A DNA stretch of 64,000 nucleotides from CAWBNS01 sp964445105. Lineage in GTDB: Bacteria; Chlamydiota; Chlamydiia; Chlamydiales; JAJFMA01. Both the position numbers and the translations under genes were made by a program. The stretch spans positions 14,426 to 78,425 of the forward strand of contig CAYUJS010000003.1 in the NCBI GenBank assembly GCA_964445105.1. Direction: 5' to 3'. The notes under the pieces are model-generated. The model saw nothing but the letters and a program-made list of their open reading frames with translations. It was not told where the DNA came from and did no database searches. This document shows positions 9,419 through 17,433 of the stretch, in pieces (the stretch's first letter is position 1; each line of letters starts with the position of its first letter).

Positions 9419-9771
9419 TTCTCGCTCAATGCCGGTCTCGCGCGAATTAGTGTTGGGCGTTTGCGGTAGCGAATTTTCACGATACATTTTTAACATTTGA
9501 GCACCAAAAAAGTTGACAATGCGTTCTATTTTAACGGGTTGTCGGGGACTTTGCAAGCAAAATGGCTACGGCATTCTTAAATATAAATTAGCAATGAGTT
9601 TCACCGGCCGTTTTGCAAGGTATCAATTCAACTCAGATTGTCTTGTGGTTTAAAAAGAGACTATGTTAAAAACATCTAGATCCCTTTTTTAGATAGTTGG
9701 ATGTCACTTTACGTAGTGGTGTTCAGGGATGGCTGATTTTTAGGCAAACCGCAAAATTTAGGAGTTTAACA

Positions 9772-10329
9772 ATGGTAGACTTACAGGCATTTAACCCTTT
9801 TCCGGTCAGCTTTGACCGATTTGCTCCGACCTTAGTTGCTGGACTTATCGTCGGCCGCAGCTTACGGAATAGAGGTTTTGAAGGCACCCAAGCAACACTA
9901 GCTGGCGTAGGGCTAGTTGCAGGTGCGCAATTAGTTCGTAACTTGACGGCTCCTATATTTAAAGAGGGCACTGGCTTCAAAAAGCAATGGGGCACTCTTT
10001 ATACTCAACCTAATGAGAGATCCCCACTCGCCAGTCGCTTTGCTCACAACTTCGCGCGCGATATCACTTTGGGTGCTCTAGCTTTGGTGTCAGTTGCAGG
10101 CGTGCTTAGTTACACGAAAGACGCTCGTATTATTGGACCTGCAGTTGGCAGCCCAGCGGCCCAGTTGTTTGCTCAATTCTCGCGAGCCACTGGTTGGACG
10201 GCAAAATTAGGCAGAGCAGTTTCGATTGGGGCTCTCGTTGCTAGTGCCTCTTGGATCTCTCGCCAAGCACTGCATATCGTTGACAAGTTAGCTGCTAGTG
10301 ATTATTCGGGCATCTCTCTTCAGGCGTAG
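9772..10329 (+). CDS. hydrophobic protein of unknown function
   Basis: The ATG at 9772 follows a good TAGGAG ribosome binding site, giving 185 residues. The protein has several weakly hydrophobic stretches rich in Ala, Gly and Leu (about residues 18-32, 45-62, 105-122 and 150-170) and could be membrane associated. I recognise no domain. It stands alone and is followed by a strong terminator at 10354-10390, consistent with a monocistronic, well-expressed gene. Candidate roles such as an inclusion-membrane or envelope protein are guesses; it lacks a clean signal peptide. Confidence 0.7.
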   Translation: MVDLQAFNPFPVSFDRFAPTLVAGLIVGRSLRNRGFEGTQATLAGVGLVAGAQLVRNLTAPIFKEGTGFKKQWGTLYTQPNERSPLASRFAHNFARDITLGALALVSVAGVLSYTKDARIIGPAVGSPAAQLFAQFSRATGWTAKLGRAVSIGALVASASWISRQALHIVDKLAASDYSGISLQA

Positions 10330-10353
10330 TTTAGTCAAAGTAAGTTTGTATCA

Positions 10354-10390
10354 AACACCGCTGAGAGTGATCTCAGCGGTGTTTTTTTTT
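10354..10390 (+). terminator. intrinsic terminator after the hydrophobic protein gene
   Basis: A 13-bp stem, AACACCGCTGAGA with TCTCAGCGGTGTT, encloses a 4-nt GTGA loop. It is followed directly by a run of nine or so T residues. This is a textbook Rho-independent terminator on the plus strand. Confidence 0.92.
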
Positions 10391-10577
10391 ATTTGACTCA
10401 GGGCTAAAAGGAATGTTTAGGGGATAGCGCACAGGACAAAGATAGCACCCTCTTCAAAGCCTGTTCGTTAAGTGGTCGCAAGCTTTAAGGCACTGGCAAA
10501 GAAGGTTGCTCTGCGGGGGAACGGGCTTGTGTGTGAGAAGACTGGCTCGCAGATCAACTGACTCATTAAACAACAAA

Positions 10578-10609
10578 AACGCCGCTGGAGCCTAAGCTTC
10601 AGCGGCGTT
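10578..10609 (-). terminator. intrinsic terminator of the surface-repeat gene
   Basis: The stem AACGCCGCTGGAG / CTTCAGCGGCGTT lies just past the stop of the minus-strand gene at 10634. Read on the minus strand it is followed by TTTTTGTTG, so it ends that transcript. The roughly 190 bases between this and the plus-strand terminator hold no gene I can see. Confidence 0.85.
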
Positions 10610-10633
10610 ATTATGTAGGTGGTTTAATGTAGG

Positions 10634-11266
10634 CTACCAAGAAACGTTCATTACCGGGATTACTGAGAAGTAAGGGCGGCTTGCTTGGATGTTGATAAAA
10701 CCGACTTGAACCCCCCTCAGGTGATTGGTGTAGTTTACGATTCCCAACTGGGCTCCTGTCAACTGTTCTGTATAGTTGATGGCGCCTAATTGAAAGCCAT
10801 TAACGGTGCCTGCTGAGTTTAGCAGGAGCGCGTTCTGGAAGCCCAGGAAATCTCCCTCGACTAGATTCAGGATGCCATGCTGCGCGCCGAGACCGTTGCC
10901 ACACACTTGGTTGATTGCACCAATTTGTGTTCCTAAGAGGTCGTTGCCAACTAGGTTAACAACACCGATTTGGTAGCCGGTTAGGTTATTGGACAGGCGG
11001 TTGACCATGCCGACATCTAAACCTACTAGGCTGTGGTTGCTGCCGTAGATTAGGCTGATACGTGTGCCCTGGATAGAGTCGCATTCTCTTGATGTCTGAG
11101 CTGGTTCGAAGAGACCCAGTGAGATAACAGTATTGCGACCGCTAAAAATGGTCTCGCAACCATTTTGGGTGTTTGCGCAGCGACCTTCAACATTTGCCGC
11201 AAGGGAGGTGAAGGCGATGCACGCTAGGGCTAGTGTGCTCGTCAAGTATTTAAACCAATCTTTCAT
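10634..11266 (-). CDS. exported GxQxGxxN-repeat surface protein (LA_2272-like)
   Basis: A signal peptide (hydrophobic LTSTLALACIAFTSLAA) is followed by a short Cys-containing region (RCANTQNGC). From about residue 80 there are tandem units of roughly 20 residues built on G-x-Q-x-G-x-x-N, for example GYQIGVVN, GTQIGAIN, GFQLGAIN, GAQLGIVN and GVQVGFIN. Such units fold as a beta-solenoid in the family first noted as Leptospira LA_2272 surface repeats. A signal peptide and a GGAGGGAAT-like site before the ATG support the start. It is probably at the outer membrane or surface. Partner and function are unknown. Confidence 0.8.
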   Translation of the reverse strand: MKDWFKYLTSTLALACIAFTSLAANVEGRCANTQNGCETIFSGRNTVISLGLFEPAQTSRECDSIQGTRISLIYGSNHSLVGLDVGMVNRLSNNLTGYQIGVVNLVGNDLLGTQIGAINQVCGNGLGAQHGILNLVEGDFLGFQNALLLNSAGTVNGFQLGAINYTEQLTGAQLGIVNYTNHLRGVQVGFINIQASRPYFSVIPVMNVSW

Positions 11267-11368
11267 ATAATTCCCTCCTCATGTTTCGGGATCTTATCTC
11301 AGTACCTAAGAAAACGATCTTAGGCGCCTTCACGCATTGGTGTCAATAGGCAAGATCAAGACACAAAA

Positions 11369-11512
11369 GTAGCCTCTAAAACAAAGAAATCGGCTGGTTC
11401 CGGGACAGCTATCTACCTCATTTTGCTCCTTGGCTAAGGTTGCGAATTCGTCCCAAACTACACCTGCTTGTTAGCCCTCAATGAGCAGGTTTTTTAACGG
11501 GATTGCTATAGC
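11369..11512. repeat. degenerate MITE-like element
   Basis: The interior blocks shared with the other copies are clear: CTACCTCATTTTGCTCCTT and GCGAATTCGTCCCAAACT. The termini are eroded (AGCCTCTAAAACAAAGAAATCGGCTGG on the left, TTTTTTAACGGGATTGCT on the right). It fills most of the 344-bp gap between the surface-repeat gene and the lipoprotein gene. Confidence 0.6.
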
Positions 11513-11610
11513 GGCTCGAGGCAAACATAGAAATTATACAGGCGACTTGACGCATTAGTTGTTAGCCGTCCTCAAGAACATTTGCTCGTTATCGCCTTTT
11601 TATCCGCCTT

Positions 11611-12579
11611 CTATTTATCCAATAGTGGCCCTTGGCCCTGCAAGACCACGGTGCCTACGATGTGAATAGGCCAAGCTAGGCCTTCTGGCAGATCTTGTGT
11701 GGGCGCTACAATGACCTTGCCGGATAATTCGGAATCTATTTTACCATCATTGATCCAGCCGCTTCTAAGATCGAGATGAATTTTACCAGTGTCTTCTCCT
11801 TTGAGCTGGTAACTGAAGGTGATGTCTCCTACAGTCATCTTAGGTGCGTCTGCCAAAGGCATCCGAGAAATTTTAACATCTAGTGCGGCTTGGTTATCGC
11901 TGACGGCAAGGAGCGTGTAGTCGATGTGCAGTCTGACCGGATAACCGTATTGTATGCTGAATTCTTGCAGCCAGTGTTCTCCTTGTTTGATGGGTTGTTC
12001 GGGGAACGAGCTGATTAGGCTGTTCATCATTTCTTGCGTGGCTTTGTCGCCAAATTGATTTTTGAGGGCCTCTTTAGAGAGAACAGCCTTCACTTCTGGC
12101 GGGGCTGTCATGTTATCTACGAGGTTGTCTACTAGTAGGTCAGCGCCTTTCACATCGAGCACCTTTCCGATTGGGCTCATTGTTAGTTGATAGGTCTTGC
12201 CTACAATGTCGGCGAGAGGAAAATTTTTGTTGTCTGCTCCATTGGAATCGAACTCTATAGGTTCTGGCAGCCCTGTGATTTTGTAGGCGAGAGATTTGTA
12301 AGTAATCTCCATGTTGTAGTTGGCATCGGCGTCGATTGAAGCAACCGCGCAGTTTAGGCCCATTTGGAGCATTTGGTGAAATTTAAGAACGGGCGCCTGA
12401 GGAATTTCTTGGGTGATGTCTTGATCGATTGTGGCTTGAAGAGTGTAGACTTCGCCAACTTTTAGCTTTAGTCGCAGGTCGCTATTGGGGATTTTACGGT
12501 CGTTAGATGAGTTGCAACCCGTCAAACCAAAAGTAAAGAGAACGGCGATAGCAAGAGTGGTAAAATACTTAAGATTCAT
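11611..12579 (-). CDS. DUF6263-like lipoprotein
   Basis: The start is at ATG 12579, behind GAGGAAAAACC. It gives a lipoprotein signal (FTTLAIAVLFTFGLTGC, lipobox LTGC), so the product should be lipid-anchored in the envelope. The 300-residue mature part has the pattern of DUF6263 proteins: an early KLKVGEVYTLQATIDQD strand and repeated beta-rich segments (GKTYQLTMSPIGKVLDVKG). No catalytic motif is seen. An in-frame extension up to 12693 looks non-coding. It is monocistronic as far as can be seen. Confidence 0.75.
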   Translation of the reverse strand: MNLKYFTTLAIAVLFTFGLTGCNSSNDRKIPNSDLRLKLKVGEVYTLQATIDQDITQEIPQAPVLKFHQMLQMGLNCAVASIDADANYNMEITYKSLAYKITGLPEPIEFDSNGADNKNFPLADIVGKTYQLTMSPIGKVLDVKGADLLVDNLVDNMTAPPEVKAVLSKEALKNQFGDKATQEMMNSLISSFPEQPIKQGEHWLQEFSIQYGYPVRLHIDYTLLAVSDNQAALDVKISRMPLADAPKMTVGDITFSYQLKGEDTGKIHLDLRSGWINDGKIDSELSGKVIVAPTQDLPEGLAWPIHIVGTVVLQGQGPLLDK

Positions 12580-13148
12580 GGTTTTTCCTCGCAGAATGGG
12601 GTAAGTGTTACACCATAGCGATCTGGGGAATTTTATCAAAGATGCCGCTTCGAAGGCGCTATATCGTATGACATATTGGCCAAGGCGGCGCACAGTTGAA
12701 AACGCGCCCTGGAAAGTACCTCGAGAACGCTGTTAGTACCCAAGTGGTATCCCAGCAGAGGCTTTTCGGGAGAACTCAAGATGGTGGTTTCTACCGCCGT
12801 GGTGTAGGCCTAGTAGGCTTTAATGACCTTCAAGAGAACGTTGAGCTCAGTATTTTTCAGTTCGTCAAAGCCGATTCGGCTGTTTCTTTTGCGTTGGCGA
12901 TTTGGTAGCCTATAAAGAACAGAATGTCAACCGAAAAGAGCGCCAGAATGGCCTCCTAGTGGAAGCTGAAGCGGGTTGCATAAAAAATCTTTTTCGGGTA
13001 CCTAAGGAGAGGTGATCTCGTCTATTTTTTAATTGCACGCGTTGCCAGAGCACTACTTAATGAGCCCAAAAATGGCCCTGCTCGGGTGTAAAGAATGTTG
13101 GTTCGTTGGCCGATTGCCATTTTTGGGAAAAATTGAGGCGTTTTTATC
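12580..13148. other. 569-bp gap without a confident gene
   Basis: Minus-strand frames between about 12740 and 12960 give short protein-like pieces, such as a hydrophobic stretch reading ALFSVDILFFIGYQ and, in another frame, YTTAVETTILSSPEK. They are broken by stops and frame changes. This may be a fully decayed gene. Nothing is firm enough to annotate as coding. Confidence 0.35.
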
Positions 13149-14090
13149 ATGCTATTTAAGGGGACAGCCTATGCGTTAGGCGCTTGTCTGATTTGGGGGA
13201 TGATCTTTGTGATCCCGCTCTTCATGGAGGGGTTCAGCTCCATGGAGATCGCTTTAGGGCGCTATCTTGTTTACGGGACTCTGTCTCTGGCTATTTTGGC
13301 CAAAGCATTGATGCAAGGGACCTGTCGCTATCCCTGCTCGATCTGGATGCGGGTTCTGATATTTTCTTTTGTACTGTCGCTTGGCTACTACCCAGCCTTA
13401 ATCCTTTCTATCCGCTACGCGAACGCTTCGGCAAGTGCGCTGATTTCTGGGTTGGCGCCGATCGCCATAGCGTTTTACGGAAATTGGCGCGAGCGGGAAT
13501 GCAGCTTCCGCAGCTTGATCCTACCCTCGCTGTTGATTTTGGGTGGGCTGGCGACGATTAACGTACCGCACATGCGGCAAAGCGCTTCCCCCTCTGATTA
13601 TCTGCTAGGGTTAGGCTGTGCAGTCTTCGCTCTATGCGCTTGGGTCGGTTACGTAGTTGCTAACTCGCAGTTTTTGAAGCGAAACCCACAAGTTAAGTCC
13701 TCTGACTGGACCACTTTGATTGGCGTGGGGGCGCTATTTTGGTCGGTGCTGGTTATAGCGATCATGGGTGTTTTCTATGTGGAGCATTTTGAACCGCAGC
13801 GTTACGTACTGAACGAGCCTGAATTTGCTGTCTTTTTGGTGGGTTGTGTGGTCCTCGGATTGATATGTTCTTGGCTAGCCCAGTATTTTTGGAATAAAGC
13901 CAGCTTTTATTTGCCAGTTTCCTTGGCGGGCCAGATCACAGTTTTTGAGACCATATTTGCGATTTGTTTTGTATACGCGGTAGAGCAGCGGTTTCCTCCG
14001 CAAAAAGAGGTGTTCGGGATTACGCTCTTCTTAATGGCCACAGTGGTGGCGCTGCGGAGGTCTCTGCGCGCGATTGAGAAGAAGGCTTAG
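13149..14090 (+). CDS. EamA/DMT-superfamily permease
   Basis: The 313-residue integral membrane protein has about ten hydrophobic segments in two five-helix halves, the drug/metabolite transporter layout. The N-terminal half starts GTAYALGACLIWGMIFVIP, and YANASASALISGLAPIAIA is the typical loop before helix 4. The second half ends with KEVFGITLFLMATVVAL. The substrate is unknown; the family includes amino-acid, nucleotide-sugar and metabolite carriers, and chlamydiae use several for host metabolites. Its stop overlaps the convergent GNAT gene by 4 bp. Confidence 0.9.
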   Translation: MLFKGTAYALGACLIWGMIFVIPLFMEGFSSMEIALGRYLVYGTLSLAILAKALMQGTCRYPCSIWMRVLIFSFVLSLGYYPALILSIRYANASASALISGLAPIAIAFYGNWRERECSFRSLILPSLLILGGLATINVPHMRQSASPSDYLLGLGCAVFALCAWVGYVVANSQFLKRNPQVKSSDWTTLIGVGALFWSVLVIAIMGVFYVEHFEPQRYVLNEPEFAVFLVGCVVLGLICSWLAQYFWNKASFYLPVSLAGQITVFETIFAICFVYAVEQRFPPQKEVFGITLFLMATVVALRRSLRAIEKKA

Positions 14091-14515
14091 CTGGAGCTCT
14101 CACGGTGAAAAAGCATGGGCTGGTCTCCATTCATCGGCTGAAAGCCGAGGCCCTCATAGAAAGGTTGTGTATCGCGCTCTGCGATTAGACCCACCCAATC
14201 TAACCCTTTGGCCAAGCAGACAGCCGTCAGTCGGCGCACTAGCTCTTTGCCGATGCCTTGGCCGCGGTATGCTGGTTTCACCACAAGATCCTGGATATAT
14301 CCGTCGCTATAGCCGTCCGAGATCACCCGCCCCATCGCAACAGGTCGGCCATTATGGGTGGCGATCAAAAAACAGAAGCTGCCTTTGATCATGCCGGGAA
14401 TGATCTCTCGGTTGTGAGGAGTTTCTTCCCACCAGCCGCCTGCTCGATAAAGGTCAACAACGTCGTCTACCGGCAGTTCGGCAGTTATTTCGTAGTGGAT
14501 GGGCTCTTCGGTCAT
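14087..14515 (-). CDS. GNAT N-acetyltransferase
   Basis: This is a single-domain acetyltransferase of 142 residues. The acetyl-CoA binding motif A is VVKPAYRGQGIGKELVRRL, preceded by the beta strand YIQDL. The C-terminal segment GLIAERDTQPFYEGLGF is typical of small GNATs. The substrate cannot be inferred. It ends convergently with the DMT permease (4-bp overlap). Confidence 0.9.
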   Translation of the reverse strand: MTEEPIHYEITAELPVDDVVDLYRAGGWWEETPHNREIIPGMIKGSFCFLIATHNGRPVAMGRVISDGYSDGYIQDLVVKPAYRGQGIGKELVRRLTAVCLAKGLDWVGLIAERDTQPFYEGLGFQPMNGDQPMLFHRESSS

Positions 14516-14661
14516 TCGTTAATTCTCCCTTGGCAAAATCGCGAATAGATTCCTCTTAAATCTGTGTGTTGTCAAGCAAAAAGGTCTCTTTGCCTTAATA
14601 GGTACTAATGTGATAATATATCTAAACTATAAACGTAATTTTGATACAACATCGAGGCTTT

Positions 14662-14838
14662 ATGAGCTTAAAACAGTTTTTTTATTTATTTTTTGTGGGT
14701 ACTTGCTCCGTGGGATTAGGCAGAGCGATCGATAAGTGTAAAGAAATGTCTGGACTAGATGAAATTCACGCCAAATTGGAGCGCAAAGTCGCAGAACGCA
14801 AAAATTGGCAGACCGGGGATTCAGCCAGCAGCGAATAA
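14662..14838 (+). CDS. small single-TM protein, unknown
   Basis: ATG 14662 lies behind CGAGGCTTT, a plausible ribosome binding site, and gives 58 residues. A hydrophobic N-terminus (QFFYLFFVGTCSVGLG) is followed by a charged helix (LDEIHAKLERKVAERKNW). An upstream in-frame TTG would add seven residues. The size, membrane anchor and charged tail fit a small membrane or signal-peptide-bearing protein, but I know no homologue. The coding call is moderate. Confidence 0.5.
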   Translation: MSLKQFFYLFFVGTCSVGLGRAIDKCKEMSGLDEIHAKLERKVAERKNWQTGDSASSE

Positions 14839-14848
14839 TCCTGCTGCT

Positions 14849-16228
14849 TCATAAAAGGGTTCCTTTTAGCAAAAAAGTGGCGATGCTGAAGTAGATCATC
14901 AGGCCAGTCACGTCGACAAGCGTTGCCACAAAAGGGGCTGAAGAGACAGCTGGGTCAAACCTACAACGCTGCAGGATTAGAGGCAGTAAAGCCCCCGAGA
15001 GCGTGCCCCAGAGGATGACTCCGACTAGGGCAAAACCGACGGTGAGCGCGACCAATAGCCAGTGCTCACCATAGAGGTTGCTTGAGAGAAGATGCCACAG
15101 GCTTACGCGGCAGAAGCCAATTGCACCCAGTGCGCCGCCTAAAAAAAAGCCCGAGAAAACTTCTCTGCGCATCACGCGCCACCAATCCTTTAACGTGACT
15201 TCACCTAAAGCTAGTGAGCGAATGATCAGTGTCGAAGCTTGCGAACCTGCGTTGCCTCCGCTGGAGATGATTAGCGGTAGGAACAATGCCAAAACTACAG
15301 CACGCGAGATTTCGTCTGCGTAGTAGCCCATGGCTGTGGCTGTGAACATTTCCCCAACAAACAGAATCACAAGCCAGCTAATTCGCTTGCGCATCAGCTC
15401 AAAAAAAGGAATATCCAGGTAAGGCTCTTTCAGCGCCATCAGGCCGCCGATCTTGTGCATGTCTTCTGTATCCACCGCTACCGCTACCGACATGATGTCA
15501 TCAAAGGTGACAATACCTAGAAGGATTCTCTTAGAATCGATGACAGGCAAAGCTACGCGGTTATATTTTCGGAAGGTTTGGATGGCGTGCTCTTGGTCGT
15601 CATTCACGTGGAGCGCGATGAATTGGCCATCACCCAGCTCCTTGGCAGTTTTGTCCGGGTCAGCCAGCAAGAACATACGGATGCGAAAATCGTCTATCAA
15701 ATGGCCAGCATCATCAACTGCATAAATAACGTTGATCGTTTCACTGTCGCGGCCCTTAGCGCGGATATAGTCCAACACCTGTTTCACTGTCCAATCGGGT
15801 TTGATGGCAAGGTAGTCAGGCGTCATCAAGCGTCCGACACTGTTTTCTGGATAGCCCAAAAGCCTGATGGAAAGTGTGCGCTCATCCGGTGAAAGATGCT
15901 TCAGTAGCAGGACAACTAGCTCTGCCGGCAGCTCCGCTAAAAGCGCTGTACGATCATCCGGAGAGATGGCGTCTAGTAGGTCGGCCCCGCGCTGTGAGGG
16001 CAGCAATGTTAAGAGCTCTTCCTGTGTTCGCAGCGGTAAGTGTTCGAAGGTCGCGACCGCATTTTTTTGTGAAAGAGCGTTGAAGATTAATAATTGCAGG
16101 CTAACAGGGGCGGAGTCAAGGTACTCGGCCAAGTCGATGGGCAAGGCGGCATTTAGCTGTTCCGAAAATAGTAAAACGTTATCGGTCAGCACTGCAAAAT
16201 CTGGAAGCGATGATTGTTTGCTAGGCAT
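14849..16228 (-). CDS. mgtE: magnesium transporter MgtE
   Basis: The Mg2+ channel has 459 residues, the usual length. The N-terminal helical superhelix contains repeats such as LLTLLPSQRGADLLDAI and LLLKHLSPDERTLSIRLLGYPENSVGRLM. Two CBS domains (about residues 140-260) hold YAVDDAGHLIDDF and LPVIDSKRILLGIVTFDDIM. Five transmembrane helices follow, with the conserved pore segment LPLIISSGGNAGSQASTLIIRSLA. It is transcribed alone. Mg2+ control of MgtE is through the protein; no Mg2+ riboswitch was recognised upstream. Confidence 0.96.
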   Translation of the reverse strand: MPSKQSSLPDFAVLTDNVLLFSEQLNAALPIDLAEYLDSAPVSLQLLIFNALSQKNAVATFEHLPLRTQEELLTLLPSQRGADLLDAISPDDRTALLAELPAELVVLLLKHLSPDERTLSIRLLGYPENSVGRLMTPDYLAIKPDWTVKQVLDYIRAKGRDSETINVIYAVDDAGHLIDDFRIRMFLLADPDKTAKELGDGQFIALHVNDDQEHAIQTFRKYNRVALPVIDSKRILLGIVTFDDIMSVAVAVDTEDMHKIGGLMALKEPYLDIPFFELMRKRISWLVILFVGEMFTATAMGYYADEISRAVVLALFLPLIISSGGNAGSQASTLIIRSLALGEVTLKDWWRVMRREVFSGFFLGGALGAIGFCRVSLWHLLSSNLYGEHWLLVALTVGFALVGVILWGTLSGALLPLILQRCRFDPAVSSAPFVATLVDVTGLMIYFSIATFLLKGTLL

Positions 16229-16331
16229 AGCTCACGCATAAACCTAACGTGGAGTAAAAAGCAACCTTGACCTAGGCTTACCAGCGAGGTAGACTATGAG
16301 CACTTAACTTTGCCTGATTAAAGATTATAAT

Positions 16332-17411
16332 ATGCATCGAATCCTCTGTGCTTTGTCCCTCAGCCTACTGCTGACCTCTTGCTGTCCCAAGCTGCTGGTA
16401 CCAGAAAATGACGTCTGTGACCCAGAGCCGTTCTTTATTCCCGAAAGGGTACGTGTCGCTCTGGTGTTAGGAAGCGGCGGCGTACGTGGCCTGGCTCACG
16501 TTGGTGTGTTGGAAGAACTAGAGGCGAACGGTATCTACCCAGACTTGATCATTGGGTGTAGCGCAGGAAGTATTGTAGGGGCTCTCTATGCCGACAATCC
16601 CTCCATTAAAGAGATCAAAGATGCCGTTTGGAGTATAGGTGTAGATTCTGTGCTCGATATCAGCCTTTGGAAGTGCCGCTATGGCCTTTCGCAGGGCGCC
16701 AGGATGCAAAACATGCTGCACCGTTGTTTGCGAGCTACCACTTTTGAAGAGCTGAAGATTCCCTTGGTTGTGGTGGCAGCGGATTTGTATAGCGGCGAGT
16801 TAGTTCCTATGGGCTCAGGAGATCTTGTAAGCGCTGTTCAGTCCTCTTGTTCCATCCCGTTTGTATTTGTGCCTTGTCAACGTCAAGGGCGCGTGCTGAT
16901 CGACGGGGGAACAATCAACCCCGTCCCTTCGATCGTGGCGCACGATCTCGGCGCCGAGATCGTGATCGCGGTCGACCTTTGCGAACTTTTACCCAAGACC
17001 TTTCCCACCAATCTGTTTGCTATTTTAGACCGCGCCACAGAGATTGCGTTCATGTGGCAGAACGAGGTGTGTACGCGACATGCTGATATCGTGATACGCC
17101 CCAAAACATGCGGCATAGGCTGTTTCAATGACAAAGCCAAACAGCAGCTTTACGAGGCGGGGCGATACGCTACGCGCAAGAAGATGGCGCAGATCAAAGA
17201 ACTTGTGGATAAGCTACCGCCTAAAGAAGTCTCGTGTAATCGGCTTTTCAGCCCTAAATGCTACACCCCGAATATCTTCCAAGACTTATGGGAAGAGCTT
17301 TGTACAGTGCCTAAGGAGCTCTCTGAGATGGCTTCCGGGGAGGCTAACGAACAGAGTGAAATGTTTTTTATTGATTCAGGCAGCGAAGCCACAGTGACTG
17401 TCATCGAATAA
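16332..17411 (+). CDS. patatin-like phospholipase lipoprotein
   Basis: The lipoprotein signal is ALSLSLLLTSCC (lipobox LTSC). A patatin domain follows with the glycine-rich oxyanion motif LGSGGVRGLAHVGVLEE, the nucleophile in GCSAGSIVGA and the Asp of the dyad in IDGGTINPVP. It is an acyl hydrolase, probably acting on phospholipids at the cell envelope. Several extra Cys residues lie in the C-terminal third (KPKTCGIGC, KCYTPNIF). It has 359 residues. The next gene, an ABC-F ATPase, follows after about 22 bp and may be cotranscribed. Confidence 0.88.
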   Translation: MHRILCALSLSLLLTSCCPKLLVPENDVCDPEPFFIPERVRVALVLGSGGVRGLAHVGVLEELEANGIYPDLIIGCSAGSIVGALYADNPSIKEIKDAVWSIGVDSVLDISLWKCRYGLSQGARMQNMLHRCLRATTFEELKIPLVVVAADLYSGELVPMGSGDLVSAVQSSCSIPFVFVPCQRQGRVLIDGGTINPVPSIVAHDLGAEIVIAVDLCELLPKTFPTNLFAILDRATEIAFMWQNEVCTRHADIVIRPKTCGIGCFNDKAKQQLYEAGRYATRKKMAQIKELVDKLPPKEVSCNRLFSPKCYTPNIFQDLWEELCTVPKELSEMASGEANEQSEMFFIDSGSEATVTVIE

Positions 17412-17433
17412 CCAAAACCTAGTGTATTTTATC

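Noticed and set aside
12696..12908. 70-codon plus-strand frame
   Set aside because: No ribosome binding site. The opposite strand looks more like a decayed gene, so neither was called.
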